DNA of 64,000 nucleotides from contig NZ_CP022521.1 of the NCBI RefSeq assembly GCF_002234535.1, forward strand, positions 3,410,001-3,474,000, given 5' to 3'. The position numbers and the translations under genes are program-made. Source of the DNA: Actinoalloteichus hoggarensis (lineage in GTDB: Bacteria > Actinomycetota > Actinomycetes > Mycobacteriales > Pseudonocardiaceae). The notes below the pieces were generated by a model that ran no database searches, had not been told where the DNA came from, and saw only the letters and a list, made by a program, of their open reading frames with translations. Shown in pieces: positions 52,901 to 61,080 of the stretch (position 1 is its first letter; the number at the start of each line of letters is the position of its first letter).

Positions 52901-55900
52901 CACCCGGCACAGTCTGGTGACGGCCCGCCGGTCGGTGGTCGTGGGCAGATCCACGAGACCGCCCCAGCGGCTCGGGTGTTCGAGGGCTGCGACGCGGCCC
53001 AACCCCCACAAACCCGCCTGTTCGACGTCGGCGAGCGGGTCGGCGCGGCCGGTGGCCACGGCGGCGTGCGTGAGCACCCACAGTCGGGTGTCCGCGCGGG
53101 CGTCCGCCAGGGCACGTAGCGCGGCGAGCACGTCGGCGACGTCGGGATCGGCGAGCAGGACTCCCGCCGGGGCGACGGCCGAGGCGGCGAGCGTTCCGAC
53201 GAGGTCGTCGACACGCCGCAGTGGCGTGATGCGGACTCCCTCGACCCGGAGGGAGTCGGCGAGCGGGTCGGCGTCGTCCTCACCCGTGACGAGCAGCCAT
53301 TCGCCGGCGGGGGTCTCGGCGGCGAGGTCGAGCAGCGGTTCCCAGTGCACTCGATAGCGCCAGGACTCCACCTCGGTCCGGGCGGCGAGCCTGCGGCGCC
53401 AGGCGTTCATGGCGGGCAGCACGTCCCGCAGCGGTGCCCGGTCCACCTGAAGGGTGTCGGCGAGGACGTCGAGGTCGTTCTCGGCGACGGCGGCCCAGAA
53501 CGCGGCGTCCGTGCCCTGCTCGCCCTCGTCGACCGCGCCCGCGGCGGGCTCCGGCCAGTAGCGCTCGTGTTGGAAGGCGTAGGTGGGCAGGTCGACGCGG
53601 CGGGCGTCGGGCAGCAGGGCGGCCCAGTCGAGATCGACACCCGTGGCGTACAGCGCGGCCAGCGCGGCCAGCAGTGTCTCGGGTTCGGGGCGATCGCGGC
53701 GTGCGGCGGCCACGGCCGTCACGTCCTGATCACCCTCGCCACCCTCGATCAGCGGAGTCAGCACGGCTTGGGGGCCGAGTTCCAGGAACGCCTGGACTCC
53801 GAGGCCGCGCAAAGTGGTGACGCCGTCGGCGAAACGGACCGTCTCCCGCACATGCCGCACCCAGTACTCCGGAGTCGTGATCTCCGCACCCGCCACCTCA
53901 CCGGAGACCAACGACACCACCGGCAACCGAGGCGACTCGAACCGAACACCGCCGACGACCTCAGCGAACTCGCCCAGCATCGGATCCATCAACGACGAAT
54001 GAAACGCATGCGACACCGACAACCGACGAGTCTTCCGACCCAGAACGACGAAATGTTGTTCCAGGCTGCCGATCGCACTCTCCACACCGGAGAGCACGAC
54101 AGCCCGCGGCCCGTTCACCGCCGCCAGCGACACCGCATCCGACAACAACGGCCGCACCTCATCCTCCGAGGCCGCCACCGCCACCATCGCACCACCCTCG
54201 GGCAACGCCTCCATCAGACTGCCCCGCGCCGCCACCAGACGACACGCATCCCCCAGCGAGAACACCCCCGCCACATACGCCGCCGTGATCTCACCCAGAG
54301 AATGCCCCGTCACCACATCCGGACGAACACCCCACGACTCCACCAACCGGAACAACGCCACCTCGAACGCGAACAAACCCGCCTGCGCGAACACCGTCCG
54401 ATCGATGTCCAAGCCCGGCCCGACACCAGCACCAGCACCAGCACCAGCACCAGCACCGGCATCGGCATCGGCATCGGCATCGGCATCGCCGAACACCACC
54501 CCGGCCAACGACCCCGGCAACAGACCCTCGAACCCAGCACACACCTCGTCGAACGCCTCGGCGAACACCGGGAACGCCCCGTACAACCCCCGACCCATCC
54601 CCGACCGCTGCGCACCCTGACCCGAGAAGAGGACGGCCAGGCCGCCCGGCGAGGCGGCGCCGGTCACCACGAGCGGGCCTGCCTGCCCCGCGGCCAACGC
54701 GTCCAGACCGGCGAGCAGCTCGGTTCGGTCCACGCCGAGCACCACCGCGCGGGTGGGCTGCGTCGACCGGGTGGTCGCCAAGGACGAGCCGACGTCGACC
54801 GGGTCGAGTGCGGGCGTATCGGTGACGAAGTCCCTGAGTCGGGCCGCCTGGGCGCGCAGCGCGACGCCGGAGCGGGCCGAGACCGGCCACGGCACCAGCG
54901 GCAACGACGGACGCGCGGGCCGGTCGCGTGACTCCTCGGTGCCGGTTCCCTCGGTGTCAGGCCGCTCGGCGCCTGCTCCCGCAGCCCCTGATCCACCGAC
55001 GTCCGAAGCCCCGGCGTCCGACTCCGCAGGCGCCTGCTCCAGAACCAGATGGGCGTTGGTGCCGCTCACCCCGAAGGACGACACCCCGGCGCGGCGGGGC
55101 CGGTCGGCCTCGGGCCACTCTCGCCGCTCGGTGAGCAGCCGTACCGCGCCGGACGTCCAGTCCACGTGGGAGGTGGGGGCGTCGACGTGCAGGGTCTTCG
55201 GCAGCACCCCGTGCCGCATCGCCTCCACCATCTTGATCACACCCGCCACACCCGCCGCCGCCTGGGTATGCCCGAGATTCGACTTCACCGACCCCAACCA
55301 CAACGGCCGACCCTCGACACGATCCCGGCCATAGGTCGCCAACAACGCCTGCGCCTCGATCGGATCACCCAACGTCGTACCCGTGCCATGCGCCTCCACC
55401 ACGTCCACACCGTCCGCCGCGATGCGCGCGTTGGCCAACGCCTGCCGAATCACCCGCTGCTGGGCAGGCCCGTTAGGCGCGGTCAGGCCGTTGGACGCGC
55501 CATCGGAGTTCACCGCCGACCCGCGCACGACGGCCAGCACCGGATGCCCGTTACGCCGAGCATCGGACAGCCGCTCCAACAACACCAGACCCACGCCCTC
55601 CGACCAACCCGTCCCGTCGGCGGCCTCCGCGAACGGCTTGCACCGACCATCGGGCGCCAGGCCACGCTGTCGACTGAAGGCCACGAAGGCACCGGGGGTG
55701 GCCATCACCGTCGCCCCGCCCGCCAACGCCAGATCACATTCGCCGGAGCGCAGCGACTGCGCGGCCAGGTGCATCGCCACCAACGAGGACGAACAGGCCG
55801 TGTCCACCGTCACCGCCGGACCCTCCAGCCCGAACGCGTAGGCCACCCGGCCGGAGACGACGCTGGCCGCGTTGCCCGTGCCGGAATGTCCCTCGCCCGC

Positions 55901-58900
55901 GTCGACGGCGCCCATCAGCGCCAGCTGGTAGTCCTGTCCGTTGGTGCCGACGAACACGCCCGCCCGGCTGCCGCGCGTCGCGCCGGGGTCGACGCCCGCG
56001 CGTTCGAACAGTTCCCAGGAGGTCTCCAGCAGGAGTCGCTGCTGCGGGTCCATCGCCAGCGCCTCCCGCGGCGAGATCCCGAAGAGGTCCGCGTCGAAGC
56101 CCGCGGCGTCGTCGAGGAAGCCGCCCTCGGCGACGTAGCTGGTGCCGAGATGATCCGGGTCCGGATGGTAGAGCGCGTCGACGTCCCAGCCCCGGTCACG
56201 CGGGAAGGCCCCGATCGCGTCGGTGCCCGCGGCGAGCAGTTCCCACAGTTCCTCGGGACTGCGCACCCCGCCGGGAAGGCGACAGCTCATCGAGACGATG
56301 GCGACGGGTTCCCCCGAGTCGGCACGGACCTCGGCGGGCGAGACGGCCCCTCCGGTCGGCACGCCGAACTCCTCGGCCAGCCGGGCGGCCAGCGCGGCGG
56401 GAGTGGGGTGGTCGAAGACGAGGGTGGACGGCAGTGTCAGGCCGCTCGCCGCGCCGAGGAGATTGCGCAGCTCGACCCCGGTCAGCGAGTCGAATCCGAG
56501 GTCGCGGAACGCCCGATCGGCGTCGATCGCGGCGGGCCCGGCGTATCCGAGCACGCCTGCCGCCTGCACGCGGACCAGGTCCAGCAGGACCGCCTGCTGC
56601 TCGGCCGGGCTCCGGCCCGCCAAGGCGTCGCGCAGGCCGAGGTCTCCGACCGTCGCCGAGGCGGGTACCGCGTGCACGGCCTCCGGCAGGTCGCGCAGCA
56701 GCGGACTGGGCCGGGTGCGGGAGAGCAGCGGGGCGTAGCGGCTCCAGTCGATGTCGGCGACCAGCAGGTCGGCGCCGGGATGCCAGACGGCGCGACCGAG
56801 CGCGGTCACAGCCAGTTCCGGGGACATCGTCCGCACCCCGCCGCGGCGGGCGCGTTCGGCCACCAGTTCGTCGGCGGCCATCCCACCGCCCGCCCAGGGC
56901 CCCCAGGCGATCGCGGTGGCGGGAAGGCCCTGTCGGGTGCGCCGCTGGGCGAGGGCGTCCAACGCGGCGTTGGCCGCCGCGTAGCCCGCCTGCCCGGCGG
57001 TGCCCACCACGCCTGCCATCGAGGTGAACAGCACGAACGCCGACAGATCCGTCCCCGCCGTCAGCTCGTGCAGGTTCGTCGCCGCCTGGACCTTGGCCCG
57101 CAGCACGGCGGCCAGGCGGTCGGGGGTGAGCGTGTCGACGACGCCGTCGTCCAGCACGCCCGCGGCGTGCACGACCGCGCTGAGCGGGGTGGCGGCGGGG
57201 ATCGCCGCGAGCACGGCGCGCAGGTCGTCGGTCGACGCCGCATCGCAGGCGACGGCCTCGGCGTGGATGCCGAGGTCGGTCAGCTCCGCCACGAGTTCGG
57301 CCACACCGGGGGTGTCGGGGCCTCGGCGGCCCGCGAGCAGGACACGATCGGCGCCGTTGTGCGCGAACCAGCGAGCGGCGTGCCCGCCGAGCGCGCCGGT
57401 GCCGCCGACGATGAGCACCGTGCCGCCGCCACGCCAACCGGCCCGCTCGGTGGCGACGCCCGGCGCCCGAGTCAGTCTGCGGGCGAGCAGCCCGCCCGCC
57501 CGCACCGCGAGCTGATCCTCCGTGCCGCCGGCGAGCGCCGCGAGCACCCGCCGGATGCCGCGGTCGTCGACGGACTCGGGCAGGTCGATCAGCCCGCCCC
57601 AGCGCTCCGGGTGCTCCTGCGCGACCACCCGACCGAGGCCCCACAGCGCGGCCTGCGGCGGACGGTGCACCGGGTCGTCCCCGGCCGCGGCGACCGCGCC
57701 GTCGGTGAGCAGCCACAGCGGGACGGTCAGTCCCGCGTCGCCGAGGGCCTGCACGAGGGTGGCGGTGGCGACGAGGCCGCCGGGCAGTCCGGCGTGGTCC
57801 GGGTGCGGCGAGTCGTCCAGGCCGAGAAGGGAGACCACGCCGGCGAGGTCCGGACCGGTGTGTGCCTGGATCGCGGTGGCGACGGCCTGCCGCGTGGCGG
57901 CCAGGCCGGGATGATCGAGCACGATCGGCTCGGCGCCGCCCGCGGCGAGAGCGGCGGCGAGCCCGGCCGCCCACGGCGTGTCGGCGCGGCCGGTCGGGAC
58001 GATCAACAGCCACCGGCCGGCGGGCCGGAGGTCCGAGTCGCCCTGCGCGGCCCACGTGACGCGGTAGCACCAGGAGTCCACAGTGGATAGGGCGGCGCGT
58101 TCGCGGTGCCACCGGGTGAGGGCGGGCAGGACCTCGTCCAGTGGCGCGTCGTCGGCGACTCCGAGGGCGCGGGCCAGCTCCCGATCGGCCACCAGCTCCC
58201 AGAACGGGTCCGCACCCGCCTGCGCGGCCGAAGCATCGCCTGCGGCGTCGCTCAGCCAGTAGCGGTCTCGCTGGAACGCGTACGTCGGCAGGTCCACTCG
58301 CCGGGCGCCGGGCAGCAGTGCCGCCCAGTCCAGCGGTTGTCCCGCGGCGTGCAGCGCGGACACCGCCGCGGTGAGGGCCTCGGCCTCCGGTCGGTCCGTG
58401 CGCAGCGCGGCCACGGCCGTCACCGCGGCGACGTCGGCTACCAGGTCGGCGACCAGGGAGGTGAGCACGCCGCGCGGGCCCGCCTCCAGGAAGCGGGTGA
58501 TCCCGGCGGCGCGCAGCGTCGCGACGCCGTCGGCGAACCGCACGCTCTCTCGCACGTGTCGGACCCAGTAGTCGGCGGTCGAGATCTCCGCCCCGGCCAC
58601 GTCGCCCGACACCAGGGACACGACCGGAAGGCGGGCTACCTCATACCGGATGCCTGCCGCGACCTCGGCGAAGTCGGCGAGCATCGGTTCCATCAAGGGC
58701 GAGTGGAAGGCGTGCGACACGGTGAGCCGCCGGGTCCGGCGGCCCAGGCCGGCGAAATGGTCGGCGAGGGCGGTCACCGCGTCCCCGGCGCCGGAGACGA
58801 CCACCGACTTCGGGCCGTTCACCGCCGCGACGGCCGCCGTCTCGGCGAGCAGCGGGCGGACCTCCTCCTCCGCGGCCGCGATCGCCACCATCGCCCCGCC

Positions 58901-61006
58901 CTCGGGCAGGCCCTGCATCAGCCTGCCGCGCGCCGCGACGAGCCGGCAGGCGTCCGGCAGCGAGAACACCCCGGCCAGGTGGGCGGCCGTGATCTCGCCG
59001 AGCGAATGCCCCGTCAGCAGGTCCGGCAGCAGACCCCAGGACTCCAGCAGCCGGTAGAGCGCCACCTCGAAGGCGAACAGGCCCGCCTGGGCGAACACGG
59101 TCTGGTCCAGCTCGGTGCCGGGGTCGTCGAACACCACCTCCGCCAGGCCGTGCGGCAGCAGGCCGTCGAACTCCGCGCACACCGCGTCGAAGGACTCGGC
59201 GAACACCGGGAACGCCGCGTACAGCTCCCGACCCATCCCGACCCGCTGCGCGCCCTGACCGGAGAACAGGACGGCCAGGCCGCCGCCCCGCGCCGCGACG
59301 CCGGTGTGCACCGCCGGGTGCCGCTCGCCCGCCGCCGCGGCCCGCAGCCCGTCGAGCGCGGCCGCCCGGTCGGCGGCGACCACGACCGCGCGGTGCTCCA
59401 GGTCGGCCCGCGACGTCCCGAGGGAATAGCCGAGGTCGGCGAGGGCGAGGTCGGGGTGCTGCTCGACGTGGGCCAGCACGCGGGCCGCCTGGGCGCGCAG
59501 TCCGGGCTCGGTACGTGCGGTGACCCGCACCGGGACGATCACGGTATCGCGCGGCGCGGCGGTCGGGCTGCGGTGGCCGAGTTCGGTCCCCGGCCGCTTC
59601 CCGCCCGCCGCCTGCTCCCCGGCCGTCGGGGCCTGCTCCAGGATGGCGTGCGCGTTGGTGCCGCTGACGCCGAACGCGGAGACGCCGATACGGCGCGGCC
59701 GGCCGGTCGCGGGCCACTCCCGTGCCTCGCGCAGCAGTTCGACGTTCCCGGCAGACCAGTCCACATGGGAGGTCGGCTCGCTGACGTGCAGGGTCTTGGG
59801 GAGGGTGGCGTGTCGCAACGCCAGCACGGCCTTGATCACGCCGGTCACCCCGGCGGCGGCCTGGGTGTGCCCGATGTTGGACTTCAGCGTGCCCAGCCAC
59901 AGCGGCTGCTCCGGGCTCCGATCGCGGCCGTAGACCGACAACAGGGCCTGGGCCTCGATCGGATCGCCGAGGGTGGTCCCGGTGCCGTGTGCCTCGACCG
60001 CGTCCACGTCGTCGGCGGCGAGGCGGGCGTCGATCAACGCCTGGCGGAGGACCCGCTCCTGAGACGGGCCGTTGGGCGCGGTCAGGCCGTTCGACGCGCC
60101 GTCCTGGTTCACCGCGGAACCGCGCAGCACGGCCAGCACCTCGTGCCCTCGGGCCTGGGCGTCGGAGAGGCGCTCCAGCATCAGCAGCCCGACGCCCTCG
60201 CCCCAGCTGGTGCCGTCGGCGTCGTCGGAGAACGCCTTGCACCGGCCGTCCACGGCCAGCCCGCGCTGCCTGCTGAACTGGACGAACGACGCGGCGTTGG
60301 CCAGGACCGCGACGCCCCCCGCGATGGCGAAGTCGCATTCCCGCCTGCGCAGCGCGTGCGCGGCCAGGTGCAGCGCCACCAGCGAGGCGGAGCAGGCGGT
60401 GTCGATGGTGACCGCGGGCCCCTCCAGTCCGTACACGTAGGACAGGCGACCGGATGCGACGCTGGCGGAGATGCCGGTCAGCAGATGCCCCTCCACGTCC
60501 TCCGGAACACTGCGCAGTCCGGTGGCGTAGCCGGAGAGGCCGGCGCCGATGAACACTCCGCCCGCGGACCCCTTCACCGAGGTGGGGGCGATCCCGGCCC
60601 GCTCGAACAGTTCCCAGGTCGCCTCCAGGAGCAGCCGCTGCTGCGGGTCCATCCCGAGTGCCTCGCGCGGGGAGATGCCGAACAACGAGGCGTCGAACCA
60701 GCCCGCGTCGTGCAGGAACGCCCCGCGCCGGGTGTAGCTCGTGCCGGGCGCGTCGGGATCGGGGTCGTACAGGGCGTCGAGATCCCAGCCCCGGTCCGCC
60801 GGGAATCCGGTGACGGCGTCCTCGCCCGCGGCGAGCAGTTCCCACAGCTCCTCGGGAGAGCGAACGCCGCCGGGATAACGACAGCTCATCGACACGACCG
60901 CGATCGGCTCGCGATCCGCCGCCTCGCGATCCCGAAGCCTCTCACGCGTCTCGTGCAGATCGACCGTGACCCGCTTCAGGTACTCGCGGAGCTTGTCCTC
61001 GTTCAC
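46940..61006 (-). CDS. Type I PKS, three modules (each KS-AT-KR-ACP)
   Basis: 4688 residues, start GTG 61006 with AAGGTG upstream. N-terminal docking helix [19 protein letters not shown]. Module 1: KS Cys in DTACSASL (203; Ala replaces the usual Ser), AT GHSLGE (668) with HAFH, KR 1194 with LDD (B-type), ACP 1505. Module 2: KS 1735, AT 2234 with HAFH and an 11-unit hexanucleotide repeat before it, KR 2745 without LDD (A-type), ACP 3060. Module 3: KS 3289, AT GHSIGE 3739 with HAFH, KR 4254 A-type, ACP 4566. All KRs keep Ser, Tyr and Asn. No DH or ER, so the three modules should add three malonyl units, each leaving a hydroxyl: a 1,3-polyol stretch. The C-terminal docking tail ([20 protein letters not shown]) is unlike that of the upstream PKS. 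Confidence 0.95.
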   Translation of the reverse strand: MNEDKLREYLKRVTVDLHETRERLRDREAADREPIAVVSMSCRYPGGVRSPEELWELLAAGEDAVTGFPADRGWDLDALYDPDPDAPGTSYTRRGAFLHDAGWFDASLFGISPREALGMDPQQRLLLEATWELFERAGIAPTSVKGSAGGVFIGAGLSGYATGLRSVPEDVEGHLLTGISASVASGRLSYVYGLEGPAVTIDTACSASLVALHLAAHALRRRECDFAIAGGVAVLANAASFVQFSRQRGLAVDGRCKAFSDDADGTSWGEGVGLLMLERLSDAQARGHEVLAVLRGSAVNQDGASNGLTAPNGPSQERVLRQALIDARLAADDVDAVEAHGTGTTLGDPIEAQALLSVYGRDRSPEQPLWLGTLKSNIGHTQAAAGVTGVIKAVLALRHATLPKTLHVSEPTSHVDWSAGNVELLREAREWPATGRPRRIGVSAFGVSGTNAHAILEQAPTAGEQAAGGKRPGTELGHRSPTAAPRDTVIVPVRVTARTEPGLRAQAARVLAHVEQHPDLALADLGYSLGTSRADLEHRAVVVAADRAAALDGLRAAAAGERHPAVHTGVAARGGGLAVLFSGQGAQRVGMGRELYAAFPVFAESFDAVCAEFDGLLPHGLAEVVFDDPGTELDQTVFAQAGLFAFEVALYRLLESWGLLPDLLTGHSLGEITAAHLAGVFSLPDACRLVAARGRLMQGLPEGGAMVAIAAAEEEVRPLLAETAAVAAVNGPKSVVVSGAGDAVTALADHFAGLGRRTRRLTVSHAFHSPLMEPMLADFAEVAAGIRYEVARLPVVSLVSGDVAGAEISTADYWVRHVRESVRFADGVATLRAAGITRFLEAGPRGVLTSLVADLVADVAAVTAVAALRTDRPEAEALTAAVSALHAAGQPLDWAALLPGARRVDLPTYAFQRDRYWLSDAAGDASAAQAGADPFWELVADRELARALGVADDAPLDEVLPALTRWHRERAALSTVDSWCYRVTWAAQGDSDLRPAGRWLLIVPTGRADTPWAAGLAAALAAGGAEPIVLDHPGLAATRQAVATAIQAHTGPDLAGVVSLLGLDDSPHPDHAGLPGGLVATATLVQALGDAGLTVPLWLLTDGAVAAAGDDPVHRPPQAALWGLGRVVAQEHPERWGGLIDLPESVDDRGIRRVLAALAGGTEDQLAVRAGGLLARRLTRAPGVATERAGWRGGGTVLIVGGTGALGGHAARWFAHNGADRVLLAGRRGPDTPGVAELVAELTDLGIHAEAVACDAASTDDLRAVLAAIPAATPLSAVVHAAGVLDDGVVDTLTPDRLAAVLRAKVQAATNLHELTAGTDLSAFVLFTSMAGVVGTAGQAGYAAANAALDALAQRRTRQGLPATAIAWGPWAGGGMAADELVAERARRGGVRTMSPELAVTALGRAVWHPGADLLVADIDWSRYAPLLSRTRPSPLLRDLPEAVHAVPASATVGDLGLRDALAGRSPAEQQAVLLDLVRVQAAGVLGYAGPAAIDADRAFRDLGFDSLTGVELRNLLGAASGLTLPSTLVFDHPTPAALAARLAEEFGVPTGGAVSPAEVRADSGEPVAIVSMSCRLPGGVRSPEELWELLAAGTDAIGAFPRDRGWDVDALYHPDPDHLGTSYVAEGGFLDDAAGFDADLFGISPREALAMDPQQRLLLETSWELFERAGVDPGATRGSRAGVFVGTNGQDYQLALMGAVDAGEGHSGTGNAASVVSGRVAYAFGLEGPAVTVDTACSSSLVAMHLAAQSLRSGECDLALAGGATVMATPGAFVAFSRQRGLAPDGRCKPFAEAADGTGWSEGVGLVLLERLSDARRNGHPVLAVVRGSAVNSDGASNGLTAPNGPAQQRVIRQALANARIAADGVDVVEAHGTGTTLGDPIEAQALLATYGRDRVEGRPLWLGSVKSNLGHTQAAAGVAGVIKMVEAMRHGVLPKTLHVDAPTSHVDWTSGAVRLLTERREWPEADRPRRAGVSSFGVSGTNAHLVLEQAPAESDAGASDVGGSGAAGAGAERPDTEGTGTEESRDRPARPSLPLVPWPVSARSGVALRAQAARLRDFVTDTPALDPVDVGSSLATTRSTQPTRAVVLGVDRTELLAGLDALAAGQAGPLVVTGAASPGGLAVLFSGQGAQRSGMGRGLYGAFPVFAEAFDEVCAGFEGLLPGSLAGVVFGDADADADADAGAGAGAGAGAGVGPGLDIDRTVFAQAGLFAFEVALFRLVESWGVRPDVVTGHSLGEITAAYVAGVFSLGDACRLVAARGSLMEALPEGGAMVAVAASEDEVRPLLSDAVSLAAVNGPRAVVLSGVESAIGSLEQHFVVLGRKTRRLSVSHAFHSSLMDPMLGEFAEVVGGVRFESPRLPVVSLVSGEVAGAEITTPEYWVRHVRETVRFADGVTTLRGLGVQAFLELGPQAVLTPLIEGGEGDQDVTAVAAARRDRPEPETLLAALAALYATGVDLDWAALLPDARRVDLPTYAFQHERYWPEPAAGAVDEGEQGTDAAFWAAVAENDLDVLADTLQVDRAPLRDVLPAMNAWRRRLAARTEVESWRYRVHWEPLLDLAAETPAGEWLLVTGEDDADPLADSLRVEGVRITPLRRVDDLVGTLAASAVAPAGVLLADPDVADVLAALRALADARADTRLWVLTHAAVATGRADPLADVEQAGLWGLGRVAALEHPSRWGGLVDLPTTTDRRAVTRLCRVLADGGEDQVAVRGSVVLGRRLVPAPLTGRAPAGPAPAGPVWRGTVLITGGTGGLGAHTARLLARSGAEQLVLLGRRGPAAPGAADLLTELTALGVRAEAVACDVTDRAALAALAARLDAEGTPVRAVVHAAGITGHRPLAETTAAEVAEANHAKVVGARHLHDVFADVELDAFLLFSSIAATWGSGGQGAYAAGNAYLDALAEHRRARGLAATSVAWGPWAGAGMAAADGAEEALRRRGLRPLEPGAALAALHASIEHGLTTTVVADVDWSVFAPGFTALRPSPLLTAVPAAEAAVAAAGVGGAPSGGAGDALRARLRGLAAADRDRAIDELVREQIALVLGHGDAAAIAPDRAFSDLGFDSLTAVELRNRLAGATGLSLPATLAFDHPNSAALARLVRTELLGAEDGPAPGTRAAEAVDLADDPVVIVAMSCRLPGGVRSPDDLWQLVADGTDAISRFPENRGWDPARLGGEQIARQGGFVYDADTFDPDFFGISPREALAMDPQQRLLLETTWELFERAGIDPTALRGSDTGVFIGAGSSGYGAALTEVPDGVAGHLLTGSASSIASGRIAYALGLEGPAVSLDTACSSSLVALHLAIQSLRRGECGLAVAGGVTVMSTPNAFLEFGRQGGLAPDGRCKAFADEADGTGWAEGVGLLLVERLSEARRRGHDVLATVRGSAINSDGASNGLTAPNGPAQQRVVRQALTGAGLTPAEVDVVEAHGTGTALGDPIEAQALLAGYGRDRDPDRPLWLGSIKSNIGHTQSAAGVAGVIKMVQAMRHGVLPRTLHADNPTTKVDWSAGTVRLLTEPVPWPETDHPRRAAVSSFGISGTNAHTILEQAPPPEPAARPAPDDRAVRPAPWLVSARGAEALRAQAARLHASLGEADPLDAARSLASGRATLEHRAAVLGRDRAELLDGLRALAEGEPAARVLTGVARPGGRSAFLFTGQGAQRAGMGRGLYAASEVFAEAFDAAAAYLDAELDRPLATLVFAEPDSPQAALLDQTGYGQPALFAYETALFRLAEAHGLGADLLVGHSIGELVAAHVAGVLSLPDACRVVAARGRLMQALPEGGAMVALQAGVDEVTPLLSTAVALAAVNGPASVVISGDEDAVSAIAAEFESRGRKARRLRVSHAFHSPRMEPMLAEFGRVLSTVDFRAPRTTVVSTVTGRPAAGGELCGPDYWVEQVRATVRFGDAVAHLDAAGVTRLLELGPDAVLTAMTAAALPPNDARACVPAARADDADEQAAFTAALAAWHVHGGGVDWTPLTRGGRRIDLPTYPFQRRRLWLDTPAPAPSTEDGPLWDAVERSDLAEVTRALGVAEDASLAEVLPALHSWRHRLHEAAVTDSWRYDVVWRHLDSPGEHHTPGSWLVIEPEDDVEYLAALTDELVRQRHDVVRLAWSAAVGDPARLVAAAADVTGVLLPATGGDTAAALPALLRALTEAGVTVPLWCLTRGAVGTGPGDPVLDPAQAMIWGLGRVAALESPRGWGGLVDLPAAPDTAVLRRLPGVLAGVAGEDQLAVRPAGVFVRRLVRATVSAADPVWSTSGTALVTGGTGALGGQVARWLARSGAEHLVLTSRRGLAAPGAAELAEELRGHGVAVTVAACDVADPEAAAALLRDLAGRGERIRTVVHAAGVSEVSPLVETSPEQFERVVAGKVAGARNLDAAFADADLDAFVLFSSIAGVWGSGGQGAYAAGNAYLDALADRRRARGLRATAVAWGPWGGGGMAAGSEAERSLQRHGLRLLAPELAVLTLRRVLAADGAGAVVADVDWSRFAPGFTGLRPSPLLGELAEVAAAVREATPDGVSSGAALRAALASAEPDERHELLVRLVREQAAVALGHRDAAALDAERAFADLGFDSLTAVEFRNALTSATGLRLSATLVYDHPTPAVLAGALLAELVPAAEPVDPAEAELRRALAATPLERFRKAGLLETLLRLAEDGAAGAEGDESPEEYDALDAAALIERALGTSATARVEG
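53803..54625 (-). repeat. Near-identical AT tract, copy A (matches 39543-40330)
   Basis: Long runs here are identical to the AT tract at 39543-40330, base for base over stretches of 100 or more, ending at the shared GDRT/TVFAQ and [17 protein letters not shown] region. The codon style inside (many GGT and GTG, less strict GC at third positions) differs from the flanking DNA, pointing to recombination between modules or a common donor. Confidence 0.85.
54425..54490 (-). repeat. Hexanucleotide tandem repeat (11 units) in AT of PKS module 2
   Basis: On the plus strand: accagc five times, accggc once, atcggc four times, then atcgcc. On the minus strand this codes for Asp-Ala repeats followed by Gly-Ala repeats. 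It sits at the same loop as the seven-unit repeat at 40157-40198, so the two copies of this AT differ mainly by repeat type and number. Confidence 0.95.
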
Positions 61007-61032
61007 GGTTACACCTTGCCCACGAATCGATG

Positions 61033-61056
61033 TCGAAATACCAATCGAAATACCAA
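61033..61056. repeat. 12-bp tandem duplication in the PKS-PKS gap
   Basis: TCGAAATACCAA is present twice in direct contact (61033-61044, 61045-61056) within the 74 bp gap between two PKS genes. The gap is much more A/T-rich than its surroundings. It may separate the two translation units or act as a weak promoter region; no clear hairpin. Confidence 0.8.
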
Positions 61057-61080
61057 AGGAAATTGGCTACCGGCCGCGAC

